Shown here one piece after another: positions 1 through 38,300 of a stretch of 64,000 bases of DNA. The DNA comes from Eunapius fragilis. Taxonomy: Eukaryota > Porifera > Demospongiae > Spongillida > Spongillidae. The position numbers were made by a program, and so were the translations under genes. How positions within the stretch are numbered: position 1 is the first letter of the stretch; every line of letters begins with the position of its first letter. Where the stretch lies: the NCBI GenBank assembly GCA_963681505.1, contig OY811985.1, positions 1,336,265 through 1,400,264 of the forward strand, in the 5' to 3' direction. The notes below the pieces were generated by a model that worked only from the letters and a program-made list of their open reading frames with translations, was not told where the DNA came from and searched no databases.

Positions 1-81
1 TTCTCATCTCACTTGTCTCCATTCTTCCTCCTTGCTCTCACTTGTCCCTCATTTCCTTCTCTTCCCACATTTTGCATGCAG

Positions 82-9658
<9,577 letters not shown>

Positions 9659-9697
9659 ATGTCCCTTTATCTTGAAAACCTGCAGGTTGTGCAAACT

Positions 9698-9703
9698 AAT
9701 AAA
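9698..9703 (+). terminator. Polyadenylation signal of gene 1
   Basis: AATAAA 40 bases after the stop codon, followed by a T-rich stretch. Confidence 0.7.
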
Positions 9704-9811
9704 ACAATTTTATTGTGCTAATTAATTATTCCTGTAATGTTATAATAATATTTACGGAGGAGAAACAACATGCATGAATTATTAATAAATCATGCTACAG
9801 TTCAATAAACT

Positions 9812-11215
9812 TTAAGATGGGAGCCACCTGGAAAGGATTGCTGTCGCATTTGCCCTCACCAGATGCAAGTTGAGCCTGCTATACACTTCAGACAGCACAA
9901 CTGACTTTGGTTTGCCCGATATGATGGCAAGACGGGAGGCAAGCATCTTAAACGAGTCCATGGCTTCCTTTCCCCAAGCACCATAGGACTCCGTGACCAG
10001 AGGTACACAACACCAGCCCAAAGCATTGCATTTGGGGTCATTCTCAGTATGCTTTCGCTCTTCAGTGGACAAGGCGGCTGCCTCAGCTGACAATCCCGCT
10101 ACTGAAACGATTTTGGGGTTTAGCTGTGATGTCACTGAAATATCAAAGGCAGCTGGTTTGCCAAGGGCCCAGTTGGGTAGCAAAATGTCTGCAGGGTGTG
10201 AATGGTCATGCTCAGATGTAAGATTGCTACCCATCTCCACCTTTACGTTCAAGTGGGCTCTACGGCAAGTCTCCGCCAATACATTGCGCAGCTGGTTGTG
10301 GCCGGTGATTACGTCTCCTCCTTTTTTGCACGTTGTAGCATGATGACCAAGGGGATCTAATGCACAGTTTGGGCATAGGGCACACAGGGAACAATTGGAG
10401 GTGTCCAAACCAAGCCACCACTTGACTGCTACCTGGAATACTGAGGGCTCAAGATGAAGGCCAAGACCTTCAGAAGGGACTACAGTTAGCCATGAAGCAG
10501 CATGGGGGGACGAGACAGACAACAAACGAGCCTTATCAGCAACAGAAGAAATGATCAGGATGCTATTGAACTGATGGATGTCAATCTTGCTCGAAAGTTG
10601 ATTTTGATGGACTGTAGATGAAACTAAACCATCAGACTGAATTGCATCAGAACGAGATACAGACCCATTGAATATCTGTATTGCATCAGAGAGGTGGTGG
10701 TTGGAAGGGGAGCCATAGCCAGAAGAGCACAAAGATGCAATGAATGCTGCAGGTGAGTGTAGGGACAGAGACCTCATGCCCAACCCTCCTCTGCTAAGGC
10801 TTAGCTGGGCCTGCTGCCAGGCAACATCAGTTGTATCAACGCAGTGCATAATGAAAAAGATCTACGAACATCTTCATCAAAAAGCTGAAGAGAAGTCATA
10901 GCAAGTGAAGGAGGAGTGGCATGGGCTAGATGTGCAAGCCGACAAAATCCACCACACATACGCAAAAGTGTTAAAGCAACCTGAGGGTCCACTGCACCAA
11001 CTTCCTCAAGTCTTTCAAGCAAGGGTCTTGCCTCAGACCGCTTCCTGGAGATAAAGGCTGAGCAAAAATCTTTGTCACATATTGGAATTCCCAATATCTC
11101 AATGTTGGGATTGTGAAACTGTTTCATGCCAATTGGGAACAAGCTCAAATCACTCCGGCTGAAGATCTCACATTTTGACATACTCACGAACAGGCCAAGT
11201 GATGGACCAAAATAT
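9812..11215 (-). mobile_element. 5'-truncated non-LTR retrotransposon with restriction-like endonuclease
   Basis: On the minus strand, the end of a reverse transcriptase (GPSLGLFVSMSKCEIFS, then LGIPI, from about 11215) leads into a thumb region (GGLGMRSLSLHSPAAFIAS). A CCHC knuckle follows (CPNC..GHHATTC), then a PD-(D/E)xK-like endonuclease core (HPADILLPNW..AFDISVT), then a conserved C-terminus (WGKEAMDSF..YSRLNLHLVR) ending at 9812. The order RT, CCHC, endonuclease matches R2/NeSL/HERO-type elements; the exact clade is not determined. A frameshift lies where the two frames overlap (10801-10849). The catalytic RT palm is missing, so this is a typical 5' truncation. It lies tail to tail with gene 1, about 150 bp past its stop. 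Confidence 0.8.
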
Positions 11216-11355
11216 TTTTAATTTTTAAAATTATTATGGAATACAAGATACAAGAGAATACAAGAATGGGAATAAATGTACGTAAATAATAACATTTATT
11301 AGGATTTATATTTGTTACATGAACATGGATTATACACACCTACAGATAAAATATT

Positions 11356-11566
11356 TTAAGATACGAGAGTCTGGACCATTATTGCTCTCACAACAGATCT
11401 GGTCAAGGTTAGATTAAGCCTGCTGTATATTTCGACGTACACATAGCTACTCTTTGATTTTGGAGACCCAATGGCAAGCTGGGTTGCTAGACAAGAAAAT
11501 GTGTCCCTAGCCTCCTTCCCCCAATTCCCATTGGTCTCGACTGCCAGAGGGACACACACCCATCCG
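11356..11566 (-). pseudogene. C-terminal fragment of a second copy of the same non-LTR family
   Basis: GWVCVPLAVETNGNWGKEAR followed by YSRLNLTLTRSVVRA matches the C-terminus of the 9812-11215 element. The match stops at the terminal inverted repeat that begins near 11567. Its endonuclease part resumes at 12660-12800. Confidence 0.75.
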
Positions 11567-11616
11567 GCTCGGTCATAGAGAAATTTCGCAGCTCGATCAT
11601 GGAGAAAATAAAGCGT

Positions 11617-11904
11617 ACAAGTAAAGAAAAACATTCTCTAACAAGAAAGTTGGTGGGATATAGGAATTGGAGGCAATGGTGGTGTTAAAAGGAAGGGAAC
11701 AAGGTTTTGAGAAAAGGGTAATGAGACAAAAATCCTATATTTAGCACTTCTTTTGGTTCTGTTACATTTACACGTGCTCAATATAGGATTTTTGTCTCAT
11801 TACCCTTTTCTCAAAACCTTGTTCCCTTCCTTTTAACACCACCATTGCCTCCAATTCCTATATCCCACCAACTTTCTCGTTAGAGAATGTTTTTCTTTAC
11901 TTGT
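11617..11904. repeat. Near-perfect hairpin, 131-bp arms
   Basis: Arms 11617-11747 and 11774-11904 pair with two mismatches around a 26-nt loop. It lies just inside the left TIR of the 11567-12644 element. Confidence 0.93.
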
Positions 11905-11944
11905 TTCCTCTTTTTTAATTATCATTTTTTATCGATTATTAATA

Positions 11945-11967
11945 CTGGCAAGTGCCCCCCCCCCCTA

Positions 11968-11997
<30 letters not shown>
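11945..11997 (+). repeat. Poly-C tract
   Basis: Two long C runs separated by a TA-containing interruption. Length is likely unreliable in any assembly. Confidence 0.9.
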
Positions 11998-12000
<3 letters not shown>

Positions 12001-12659
12001 CTTCAAATACCGTCACGAGCAGACGCCCGCTTTTGTTTGGGATCACTGTAAGGAACGCGGGAGAATTCTAACACGTCGTCTGCTCTCCTCTTAATTCTAA
12101 ATATACGTAAATGTCGCCATGGGAACGCTTCTATTTAACACTACGCATTACGTAATGATTACGTATGTCAGTTATTCATACATCTGATACTTGAAGATGG
12201 CCTTCCAGGAGATTCTAAAGCGATTGATATAACTTGCGCTCTTTAAAACCGTTCCTATCCCGAGTTATGCTCACCCGAGAATTAGAAGAAGACGACGGAG
12301 AAGAATTGCCTGGGGACGAGGAAAAACTTTTTTGTTCTCTTAAAGCAAACAGTTTGGAGACTGGAACAAAACATTAAAATGACCGTCTTTGCCTTCTGGT
12401 TCGATAGCAACAAAGAGCAACACTATCCGTTTCTCGGTACGCGAGTTATACGCGGGTCGCGATTTCACGACCCGGGTCAATTCCTATATAGGAACTACTA
12501 TCGTAGTTCCTGAAATACATTGGTAACTAAAGAAACCATCAGTGTTCATAGCAACCGCTATGAAAACTAATAGTTGGCTTAGTCCCAATGTATACGCTTT
12601 ATTTTTCTCTACGATCGAGTTGCGAAATTTTTCTATGACCGAGCCGGTACTGTAATATC

Positions 12660-12800
12660 CAATCAAGAACCAAAACATCAGCTGGGTGGGATCGAGAACC
12701 ATCAGGTGTCATTTTTATTTTAAAGGTAACAATACACTTAGTACCAGTGGTACGTATTAGATGCCAGGTCTCCACCAATAGTTCACGGTGATAAACATGC
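12660..12800 (-). pseudogene. Endonuclease fragment of the interrupted non-LTR copy
   Basis: Minus-strand VETWHLIRTTGTKC and SRSHPADVLVLDW match LAETCRRAHLNVKV and HSHPADILLPNW of the 9812-11215 element. About 50 residues expected before GWVCVPL are missing, so the junction also carries a deletion. Confidence 0.6.
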
Positions 12801-12849
12801 ATATATTGTTTTTTTTTTTTTTTTTTTTTTTTTAAATGAACGCCATACA

Positions 12850-14280
12850 CAACATAATTATATCCAGAGATCCATCATATGTTCAACATCACAATATGCA
12901 TTTCACGATCAACAAACGATCCTAACTATGAGTTGGGAACAAAAAAAATGCTGTCAATTTTTCGTACTCAGTCCTTTTTTCTGCTTCTCTGAAAAGCTCC
13001 GTACCGCGCAATGCGGTGTTGCGGTGTTTAGAGAAAGGATCGGACGTCGCGGTATTTTGGCACTGACTAATCACATCCCATTACGATTTTGCTATTTACG
13101 TATTGTAGTATTCGCACAGCGCAGCGCTCGGTAACACTGAGAAAGCCAACTGCGGCAGCGGAAAGCTAGAATCAACCGCCACACAAGACATGCACACAGC
13201 CTTATTAAGCCCTTATATGGAACTCTGTTCACGTGCACAGACCTCTAGAATATTCCAGCAGTCAAGCTGTCTGGAGCCAACAATCAGCAGAAGCGGACGT
13301 ACGAAGGGGGCGTGGCAAAGGAGGGTGGGTGGGGGATTGCTAATTGCTTGCCATGAATAATATTATCGAAGGGGGTTAAACCCCCAACCGCTGCCTCCGT
13401 TGTTCGCGTGGTGTAAGCGCGCGTGACGTCAGGTGCAACTCTTAAATGTAATCTATAAGCCCATGCATTCTACGAGTTTACTTCAACAAAAGAAGAGTTT
13501 TCCTGAACTTACAAGTCGCGCTAAAGATAAGAAAACCACAGGAAAAAAAAATTGTGTTTCCGAACACGATTCCACCTTGGAATTTGTTTCATCAAAAATA
13601 ATAATGCACAAAGCGATGTGGTAGCAATGTTTGATGGAACAAATTCCGAGTTTGGAATCGCGTGCCTGGGCACACAGTATATTTTCCTGTGAACTTGGCA
13701 AAACTGAGCCTTTGTTATACTTCTAAAGGGTGGGAACGAGGTGTAACAATGTAGGCAACTCTTCATCAACCACGGCCACCGCATCCGGACTCAGCTCTAT
13801 GCATCTCCATAATGCCAAACCATACAGTTTTTGTTTTATTTTAAAGGTGGCATTACACTGAGTACACTCTCTAACGAGAAGGAAGATTGAAGGCAAGTTG
13901 TATTTATCTCTAGGCCCAGTTTTTAAAAACAAAATAGTTGCTGCCACAAAACAAAATTGACTAAATTAAAAAAAAAACATTCCATACAAAAGTTGGCCTG
14001 GTAATCATTACAGGTTTCGGGAATCCAAGTTGAGGAGCCCTTGTGGCCTTGACTATATATGCAGGATCCTTATGTATAAGTATAAAACGTTGTGCCACTG
14101 AAGTATTATATATAACACATGCAAGTCTGTGGAACCTTTAGATGTAATGCATGTATGGGCATATGCCATATTTTTCTATTGAGGCTGTGACTAGCTAGCT
14201 TGTTCCCACATGACTCAATATAGTGTTGCATGGAGACCTATTCATGCAGCAGAAGATCAAGAGCTATGCTGGGTGAGTTT
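12850..14280. other. Intergenic stretch without recognisable genes
   Basis: Only short frames. An imperfect inverted repeat (about 13530-13700; ATTTGTTTCATC against GATGGAACAAAT) looks like a decayed MITE. A 28-base motif near 13840-13870 resembles 12715-12745, so another relic of the same non-LTR family is possible. Confidence 0.5.
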
Positions 14281-14342
14281 ACCTGCAAAAATAGGAGATG
14301 AGATACAGTTAAAAATCTTCCGTGCATCTCTTTAGATTCCTC

Positions 14343-15477
14343 CTACTGAGAAAAAGCGCTGGTGATCAGCATACATAATCTCAAGGGTCCTCTCAGCAGC
14401 ATAACCTTGGACTGATAAGGGATTGCCATCTTCTCACTCTTGATGATACAGTATGGACAAGGGTAGCATCCTATTGCATGTTCATGATATTGTATTGAGC
14501 CCACTTCACATACCACTGGCTCCAGATGTGCCATACATCTTGGACAGAAACTCATAGTCCCCACACACAAATAACTTGGTCGTATACTGCCTGCGAATTA
14601 ATAAAATGCATTTTTACTTGTAAACATTATTTTCTTACCTCCATTTTATTCCATGCAGGTGTTCAACCCGGTCTTTAAAGTGGTCAAGTGCCACATGCAA
14701 ATTGGTGATGCTGTCACCAGCCGCAAAGCAGCTAAACACACACGTATTGTGTACTGAGTTTGGTGTGGCAACATTGACAATCTGGAAATTCATCTTGAAT
14801 GTTCCACCTCCCTTATCTCCTCCTATCTTTAGCCACACCTCCCTAGGAGGTATAAAGCCTTCATGCCAGGTAAGCCTGCTTGCCCTAAAAACATTCTGAT
14901 CAGAGTATTAATCCATATATATGTCTTGACTTGTCTTACCTTTCATTCCCATTTAAGAGTTGTGCAACCTTGTCCACAAGATGTGGAATGTACACCAAAG
15001 GAGCACCTCTTTCCTCTCCACCAGAAGGTAGTGGAAATGAAAAGGGGGCAATCTCTCCTTTTAGGTTATCACCCACAATCTGGGTTGAAATGTGTTGCAT
15101 CCTCTCCTCCCCAGCAAGACGAATCCCTGATGATTTCAGCCACCTGAAAAAGACAGTAAATACCTCCTGCACTGTTTGTACTGCAAAGCTATTCCGTCTT
15201 AGTAGTCACAATTTATTCCAAGGCATGGCAAGCCCAGCCTTTATTGCCAATATCTCAGCAGCCCCAATTTCTGTTGTAGATGAGATGCCCGCTTCATCCA
15301 ACAAACATCAGTGCTCTTTATCAGTGAGGGTGAGTACTTCTCTCTGGATGAGGGCAGTTGAATCTCCTCCACTGATAATGCTGCGTATAGTCTGCATTTC
15401 AGAGTACCTTGTTTTACTGTCCTTGAGCAGGCAGCTGAGGTTTGTTGCCTGGCTTTGGTAAGTTGTATGGATTTCAT
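14343..15477 (-). pseudogene. Multi-exon transposon-like gene, inactivated (family of unknown function)
   Basis: Five minus-strand exons are joined by short introns with canonical ends and consistent phases: about 15470-15210, 15143-14940, 14875-14639, 14590-14514, and 14470 to about 14343. Introns are 66, 64, 48 and 43 bp. Successive motifs: GDSTALIQREVLTL, LAMPWNKL, WLKSSGIRLAGEERMQHIS, LVYIPHLVDKVAQLLNGNER, LTWHEGFIPPREVWLKIGGD, GGGTFKMNFQIVNV, LFVCGDYEFLSKMYGTSGAS, CPYCIIKSEKMAIP, RTLEIMYADHQRFF. I recognise this order from multi-copy uncharacterised proteins of sponges and cnidarians but cannot name a fold. Exon 1 has an in-frame TGA (after LTDKEH) and the last exon needs a frameshift near 14400, so it is probably dead. 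Confidence 0.65.
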
Positions 15478-15479
15478 TG

Positions 15480-16946
15480 GCTAAGGGATAAATTGTTATG
15501 TAATACTACCAGTATGGCACCTGCATCAGGACTACAGGAGACAGCCCTTTTCAGAAGTTATGCTGCTTGTCTTTCTCTAGGTGCATGTAAGCGATATATG
15601 GTATACATTCATGTGCATCATATTCTACAGCTTTAACATCCCGACCACAACTTGCACAATGAACCAAAACATCTGATAGCAGCAGAAGTATAGCATTCGA
15701 TTGATGCTGGTCTGATATGAGATGGAACTAGGGGGCCATCATCCGAACAGAAAGGACAGTTCACACAGAACCAGAGGCTGCTATCAATTGACTGAATTGA
15801 CCAAGATGGTCCATGTTGCATGATATATGTTGTGTATTTAATTGGTATGCTGAGAGGATGAGCAGATTTTGTCAGTAACGAGATTAATATTAATTGCGAG
15901 TCGTTACACTTGGCGTAGTCGTAATGTTGGAACCTAGCGCAATGGAGGAGGAGATCATGATGGGATAGATGGAACGGGTACCACTGCTGTAAAGATGAAG
16001 AGTTATGGCCGGCCGCTGGTTTCGCCAGACGCGTTTTCTGGGGCGACGAGTTGGACAGATTGGATAGAACATTTTGATGGAGTGGCGGTGTTGAACGACT
16101 GGGATGATGCGGCTAAGCTCCGTTGGTTGCCTGGTGCCTGCACTTGGTGCATACCATGCACTGTAAGTTCCAGTGGCTGTGAGAGAATATACACATTTCA
16201 GCTCCTACAAGATTGACATGCTGTTCTTGGTTGCCGTTAGTGGACAAGGCTCATGTAGAACAATTGGAGGAGGGGCAATCTTCCACAGATGAGTAATGAG
16301 TAATTTAGGAGTGATGCCTGCTTACCGTCCACTAGGTACTGTCGACCTTCTAACATGTCCATGTGCACACATTTGAAGGGCTCACATATATGATTAAGCA
16401 ATAGTTCTACCTTGCATTCCTGTTCCTCATGCTTAATGTCTATCTGCGCAAGCATTAGGGGTAACGTAACTATGGTTCCAATAATCAAGTTTTGAAAAAT
16501 GGTTGGAATGCACATTGCATGCAATGATTAAATCTGAAGGGGTCTTATTCAGAGTGTGGAATTCCATGTTCCTGATACCAGTCCATACATTGGGCCCGGA
16601 TATTTTTTTGTGGCCGCATACCGAGATGCCCTTTCTGACCGCAAACTAACAGTCACAACAAAGCCATCTGTTGGCCGACTGACAGTAGTGGTATCCATTG
16701 TTTTTTCTCTTGAAAATACGGACACATACTTCTTCCTAGCTCCTCTGAATCGTACTGGCAAATCATCGCGCCATCGATTTCAACAGAGAATAGCTTAAAG
16801 AACGGCGACAAGCGGCGAGGAACGCAACGTCGAAAATCAAGAAAAAGCACAGGCGGAGAAAGACAAGAGTTGTGTTTATCTCGTGCCGGTTAATCGATCT
16901 TCTTCTTATAGTATTGTCAATGAAAATTACAAGCCATCAAAGTGCG
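15480..16946. other. Stretch with no defensible gene
   Basis: Minus-strand frames at 15633-15821 (Cys-rich), 16237-16524 and 16653-16850 could be upstream exons of the pseudogene to the left or unrelated. No domain, signal peptide or splice chain could be followed. Confidence 0.4.
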
Positions 16947-16947
16947 T

Positions 16948-17090
16948 TAAGGCGACCAACAATGTCGCGTGCAACTCAATGAATCCAATTATATTTTCCG
17001 TAAAACATTAGTTTATTGATATTTTACTAGAAATTTACAAAAATTCATAGTGCTGCACGCGACATATTGCCTAGTGTATGGTCGCCTTTA
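16948..17090. mobile_element. Small MITE-like inverted-repeat element
   Basis: Left end TAAGGCGACCAACAATGTCG and right end ATGGTCGCCTTTA are imperfect inverted repeats, with further pairing between GTCGCGTGCA and TGCACGCGAC inside. AT-rich centre, no coding. Confidence 0.55.
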
Positions 17091-17099
17091 CGTTCGTTC

Positions 17100-18376
17100 C
17101 CCAGGGGTAACGCGTGATCATTTTAAAAACATTAAGCCACTGAAATGGGATCCCAGCACACTTGTAATGCAATCCGCTGATGATTCTCTGCTTGCAACAA
17201 ATGCAGAATCTTTCCGGCTGTACGCGGGCATCATCACGAGAGGTGTCAATGCTATTTTAGCTCTAACGTTGCAATGGTAGCTAGTATTTGACTTTTCTCT
17301 GGTCTTTTTTTTAGCCTCAGCCCACACACTCTGCAATGCATAGGCACTTGATGTGGTACTCCATTCATGTTTATTTACTACAACTTTATCGATTATTCAT
17401 AAAATACACTAGGCTGTTTGTGGCGATAGAAAATACGTCAGCGCTTTAGGATATAGTATATTCCGATTGACACATGCCTCCTGGTCATTTCTATAATATG
17501 CTTACCTCATAGATCAGTGCACAGAGCCCATGCAGCCGAATTTCGTAACCACCCCTCGTACCGCGTGCTCTTATAAAAACGGCCTGCGCATACTGTTATG
17601 GTGCGATTGAGGTGTGCGCATAGAATGAATATGCGTCTAGTACTCTCGGTTCTTATCATTTATACATTAGCTGTTCCTTTTGAGTTATGGACAGTTTGAA
17701 AACATTGGGTGACTTTAATTAGCAGGTCACTTCACCATTTCAAAACTAATACTGTAATGCTCTAATTATTAGCCCAGTTTCCAGCCGCAAACAACCGTGA
17801 ATTGCAATGTGCACACGCATGCGGCCCGCGCTAGCAACTTAAAAATAAAATAAAATAAAATAAAAACTGTAGCCGGCATATAATAAACATTAATTTTATA
17901 AACAGTATCATACTGATATATAGGGCGTTGCATGCTTATCTCTAAAAACTGCACGAGTCACCCGCAACTTGATAGTAGAATCATGGATGCAGCTGTAGCG
18001 TTTCGTACCGCCGGCAAGCACTATGGCTATTATTTTTAATGTTGCTCAGTGGTCTCGCGCGCAATCTCGGAACATTAATGGATAGAAAGCTTCCGTGATT
18101 GAATTGTAAATCTTGCAGAATATAAGCATGGCCGGTAACCGGTATTCAAGGTTTTGCGCCGGATTCTGCTATTATAATTAATTATATACAATACTGGTAT
18201 GCTGCGTATTCATTTTAATTAACATAAACGGCAACTATAATTTAGGCATTAATTAAAATTTCTAATCTCTATCCATTGGCCTGTTCTTTTGAAATATGGT
18301 GACCGTAATTGAATGTTTGTATACAATGATTGGATGACGTAATTAGTTTCCGCGAGACGAAAACGCGAAGCAGGGA
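17100..18376. other. Upstream intergenic region of gene 2
   Basis: AT-rich, no long frame. It contains an ATTGG (CCAAT-type) motif near 18275 and presumably the gene 2 promoter. Confidence 0.4.
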
Positions 18377-18386
18377 ATATATTAAA
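18377..18386 (+). promoter_or_regulatory. Possible TATA-like element of gene 2
   Basis: AATATATTAA lies about 48-57 bp before the gene 2 start codon, which would leave a 5' UTR of roughly 20-30 bases. Sequence match only. Confidence 0.3.
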
Positions 18387-18433
18387 TCATGTACTTCAAC
18401 GGCTAACGCAAGTATAGTGACAGTAAGAACAAG

Positions 18434-35077
<16,644 letters not shown>

Positions 35078-35106
35078 AAAGCCATATGGGACTTTTAAAG
35101 AAAAAT

Positions 35107-35112
35107 ATTAAA
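35107..35112 (+). terminator. Probable polyadenylation signal of gene 2 (ATTAAA)
   Basis: Common variant hexamer 30 bases after the stop, followed by a GT-rich stretch. Confidence 0.55.
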
Positions 35113-35284
35113 ATGGAGTCATTGAATGATTTGAAATGTTCTGTTTTGTACTATACAGGTGGTGTGAGTGCAATGTGTTGTGTATGTGTGTTGAAGTGTT
35201 ATGTGCATGTTCTCATGTTGTAACTAATAACTAATATATGATTGTATGCATGTGATGTGTGTATGTGTGCATATGTGTATGTGC

Positions 35285-35352
<68 letters not shown>

Positions 35353-38300
35353 AGTTGGTATGTGTTATGTGTGTGTTCACTGCACCACTCTGTACTGCTA
35401 GATGCAGTGGAAAGTGCACATATATATTTGAGAATAACGGTATGAGTTTATACCAATGGGAGGAGGTTTGTCAGTGGCATGTCATTTGGGCAAGATTTGC
35501 AGGGATGGTCTTATTGGATGGTGGAATGGGTAATTGCTGGAGTGGGTCATTGCTGGAGTGGGTAATCGCTGGCATGGGGTGTTGCTGGGATGGGTCATTG
35601 CTGGCATGGGCATAAGCCACAATCTGGAACTTTGAAGCCTTACTGGGCATTGCTGCAAATCATGGATGCCATAGAAACTGTTGGAATAGCCAATAATCTG
35701 TGCCAAAGGTACACATATGGTCACTGAAAGACCATTTCTTGGACGAATGTCAAGGGAGGAGCAAAGGTGTTGCTATTATACGCCCCCACCACAACCACAT
35801 GACCTTCTATAGCATCCATGATGGCTGGGGTGTTACCATGGCAGGAGTAATCAAATCCCTTCAAATTCGGTTATGGCGGATTCAAACTCTGTGAGGTGTC
35901 GGATGTTGTATTACTGGCACAGAGCATGTCAGAATGTACCTAGTTTACCATAGAGAAATTGGTTTATATGTGTGTATCTTGATAACCACAAACATATGTA
36001 GCTGTGAACTTATTTTTGTTTCTTGATTGATGTAGGACTAGTACAGTCCAAACAGTAGGCTTCTGGCCTTGCAAATGCAAATTTTACCATCAGTGCAGTA
36101 GAATACCAGATTTGTACCATCTCCCATACTGCATAATGAGACAGGCTTTGATTACTCACTTTAGAGAACATCAATGACTACGTGCCTATGTTCGAACCCT
36201 CACACTTCTAATAGTGCTCTGGGAGAAGATGGTGATATAGCTCATCTCTACCCTAACCCATAGAGCATCAGAAGTGTGTCAAATAATGCAAAACATGACG
36301 CACACCACTCATGTGCACACTTTAACTTCTTAAAAAGAGCTACCACTAATCTTTCTAACAAACAACTTAGTAAAGTCATTGTCTCCATGTAAGTATTTTG
36401 CAAGCTCAAATCTATGTCATCAGTGATCCTAAAGTGGATACTAAGTATCAGAGGCTCACACACTCACACATCTGCACACACGCATACACACACACACACA
36501 TACACACACACATACACACACACAGGCACACATTAGGGCAGTCTTTGTTTTTTAGCAAAGGTGCCCAATAAAGATTGCAACAGAGTTTTTAAAATTTGCA
36601 AATGAATCAGCAGTGAACAAATGGTGCATGTAGACAAATGCATCTAGCAGCATGTATCTAATGCCTAGAAACCTGATAAATGAAGGCCCGAGAAGTAGGT
36701 CACCTTGTGACCACAATTTATACAATACTATTTGTTATTGAAAGTGTCCTGAAGGATGTATTCATACACTGCATTAATTTTACACATCACAATAGTTATG
36801 GAACATGCACTGGTTCATACAAAAGACATTATGTGGCTGTACATTATGTGGCTGTACAATGAGCCCAGTGTGTAACTCCAAAGCTTCTGTGATTGTGTGT
36901 GTGTGTGTGTATGCATGTGTGTGTGTAAATGTGTGTGCATATGTGTGTGTGTGCGTGTGTGTGTGTTGGAGGACTAACTTTAATACCTTACATTTCCCCA
37001 TTTTGTAATTCCTTTTGCCATGGTCATAAAGGCTAGCATAAGGCTGCGTGCATATTGAAGCATAGTAATTAAACCAGTCAGTACCAACTACATACATGGC
37101 CCATCCTATGAGGTAATGTCATGCTCCAGAGTACTATCATTGCCACACACCCTTGGCCCTAACTCACATGCAGGATATTGTCATTGCCATATCATTATGC
37201 ATGGGTTGGAGACTATTAGTAACTATTAACATACGCTTAGGAGATGGGCATCTTCTACAGACATTGCGTACATGTGTTGTTTATTTTTTGTTTATTATTT
37301 TTATTAAAAAATTGCAACAATACAAATACAATGCAGTTCAAACTTCCTCTAGTTTACTAACGATGATTTGATATATTTTTTGTACATAAATCAGCATGAT
37401 AAGAAAACTTATGCTTTCAAAATCATAGTATTCACAAAACCCTAAAATAGTTAGCAGACAACAAACTGAGTGTTATAAGGCTATCCCTGCATCCCACCCC
37501 ACCTTAGCAACCACCACCACACCCCATCCAACCACACCCTACCATCCCACCACTCCCCACACTCCACATCTAAGACATTACCCCGACCTCAAACTCCTGA
37601 TCATCAAAATCATGTTTAGGCTTCGGAGAATATTCCTGTATGAGAGAGAAGCCATGTTGAGAAGTGTAATAAGCCAGCATGTTGCACACTTGTCACAGTG
37701 GAGGAATTATGGATAAAAGCCACCCCACACCCTACCCCACTTTAGTAAGCTTCCACCCTACACCACTATACCACCTACCTCACCTTGCACAATCCCACCC
37801 CTCCCAAACCCTTCTACCACCAGCCACACCCACCACACCAACCACCCCACTCCGCCATACTATCCCAACTACTCCACACCCCACTACCTTGCACCATCCC
37901 ACCCCACCTCTCATAATGAACTCATACCACCGTAATAAATAGCTGGCAATCAAGATCTGTAGCTTCAGCCCTCTCAACTATTACTGGAGTACCAGAATCT
38001 GTACGGCCATTTTCAATAGTCATTGAAACATTTTTAAAAAAATAAACCTGGATCATAACATTGCAGTGCTGTCTTGTACCTGGCTCCATTGAAGACTTCA
38101 CTACCACAGGACTATTTACTGTCGTTCCAATGGCCATACACTATCTTGGCTTGCTCTTTGGTCTTATCATTATTATGCCATTACTGTTGGGTTGCATACT
38201 CCACAGCTGTTTGTGTCTGCATTTGCTACCTTGTTGGTCGTAGTAACAGTACCCCCATCTACATTATCTGGTACTGCTAATACACACTCAGATTTAAGCT

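Larger units (their letters stand above)
11567..12644. mobile_element. Non-autonomous TIR element (about 1.08 kb) inserted in a retrotransposon relic
   Basis: Terminal inverted repeats of about 50 bp: left starts CCGGCTCGGTCATAGA (11567), right ends TCTATGACCGAGCCGG (12644). The interior holds a 288-bp hairpin (11617-11904), a poly-C tract and a region with no long frame. No target-site duplication is obvious. Pieces of one retrotransposon family lie on both sides, in the same orientation. Confidence 0.7.

Noticed and set aside
16556-16850. Overlapping opposite-strand frames of 80 and 65 codons
   Set aside because: Neither shows a recognisable motif; they may be upstream exon material of the 14343-15477 pseudogene but this could not be connected.
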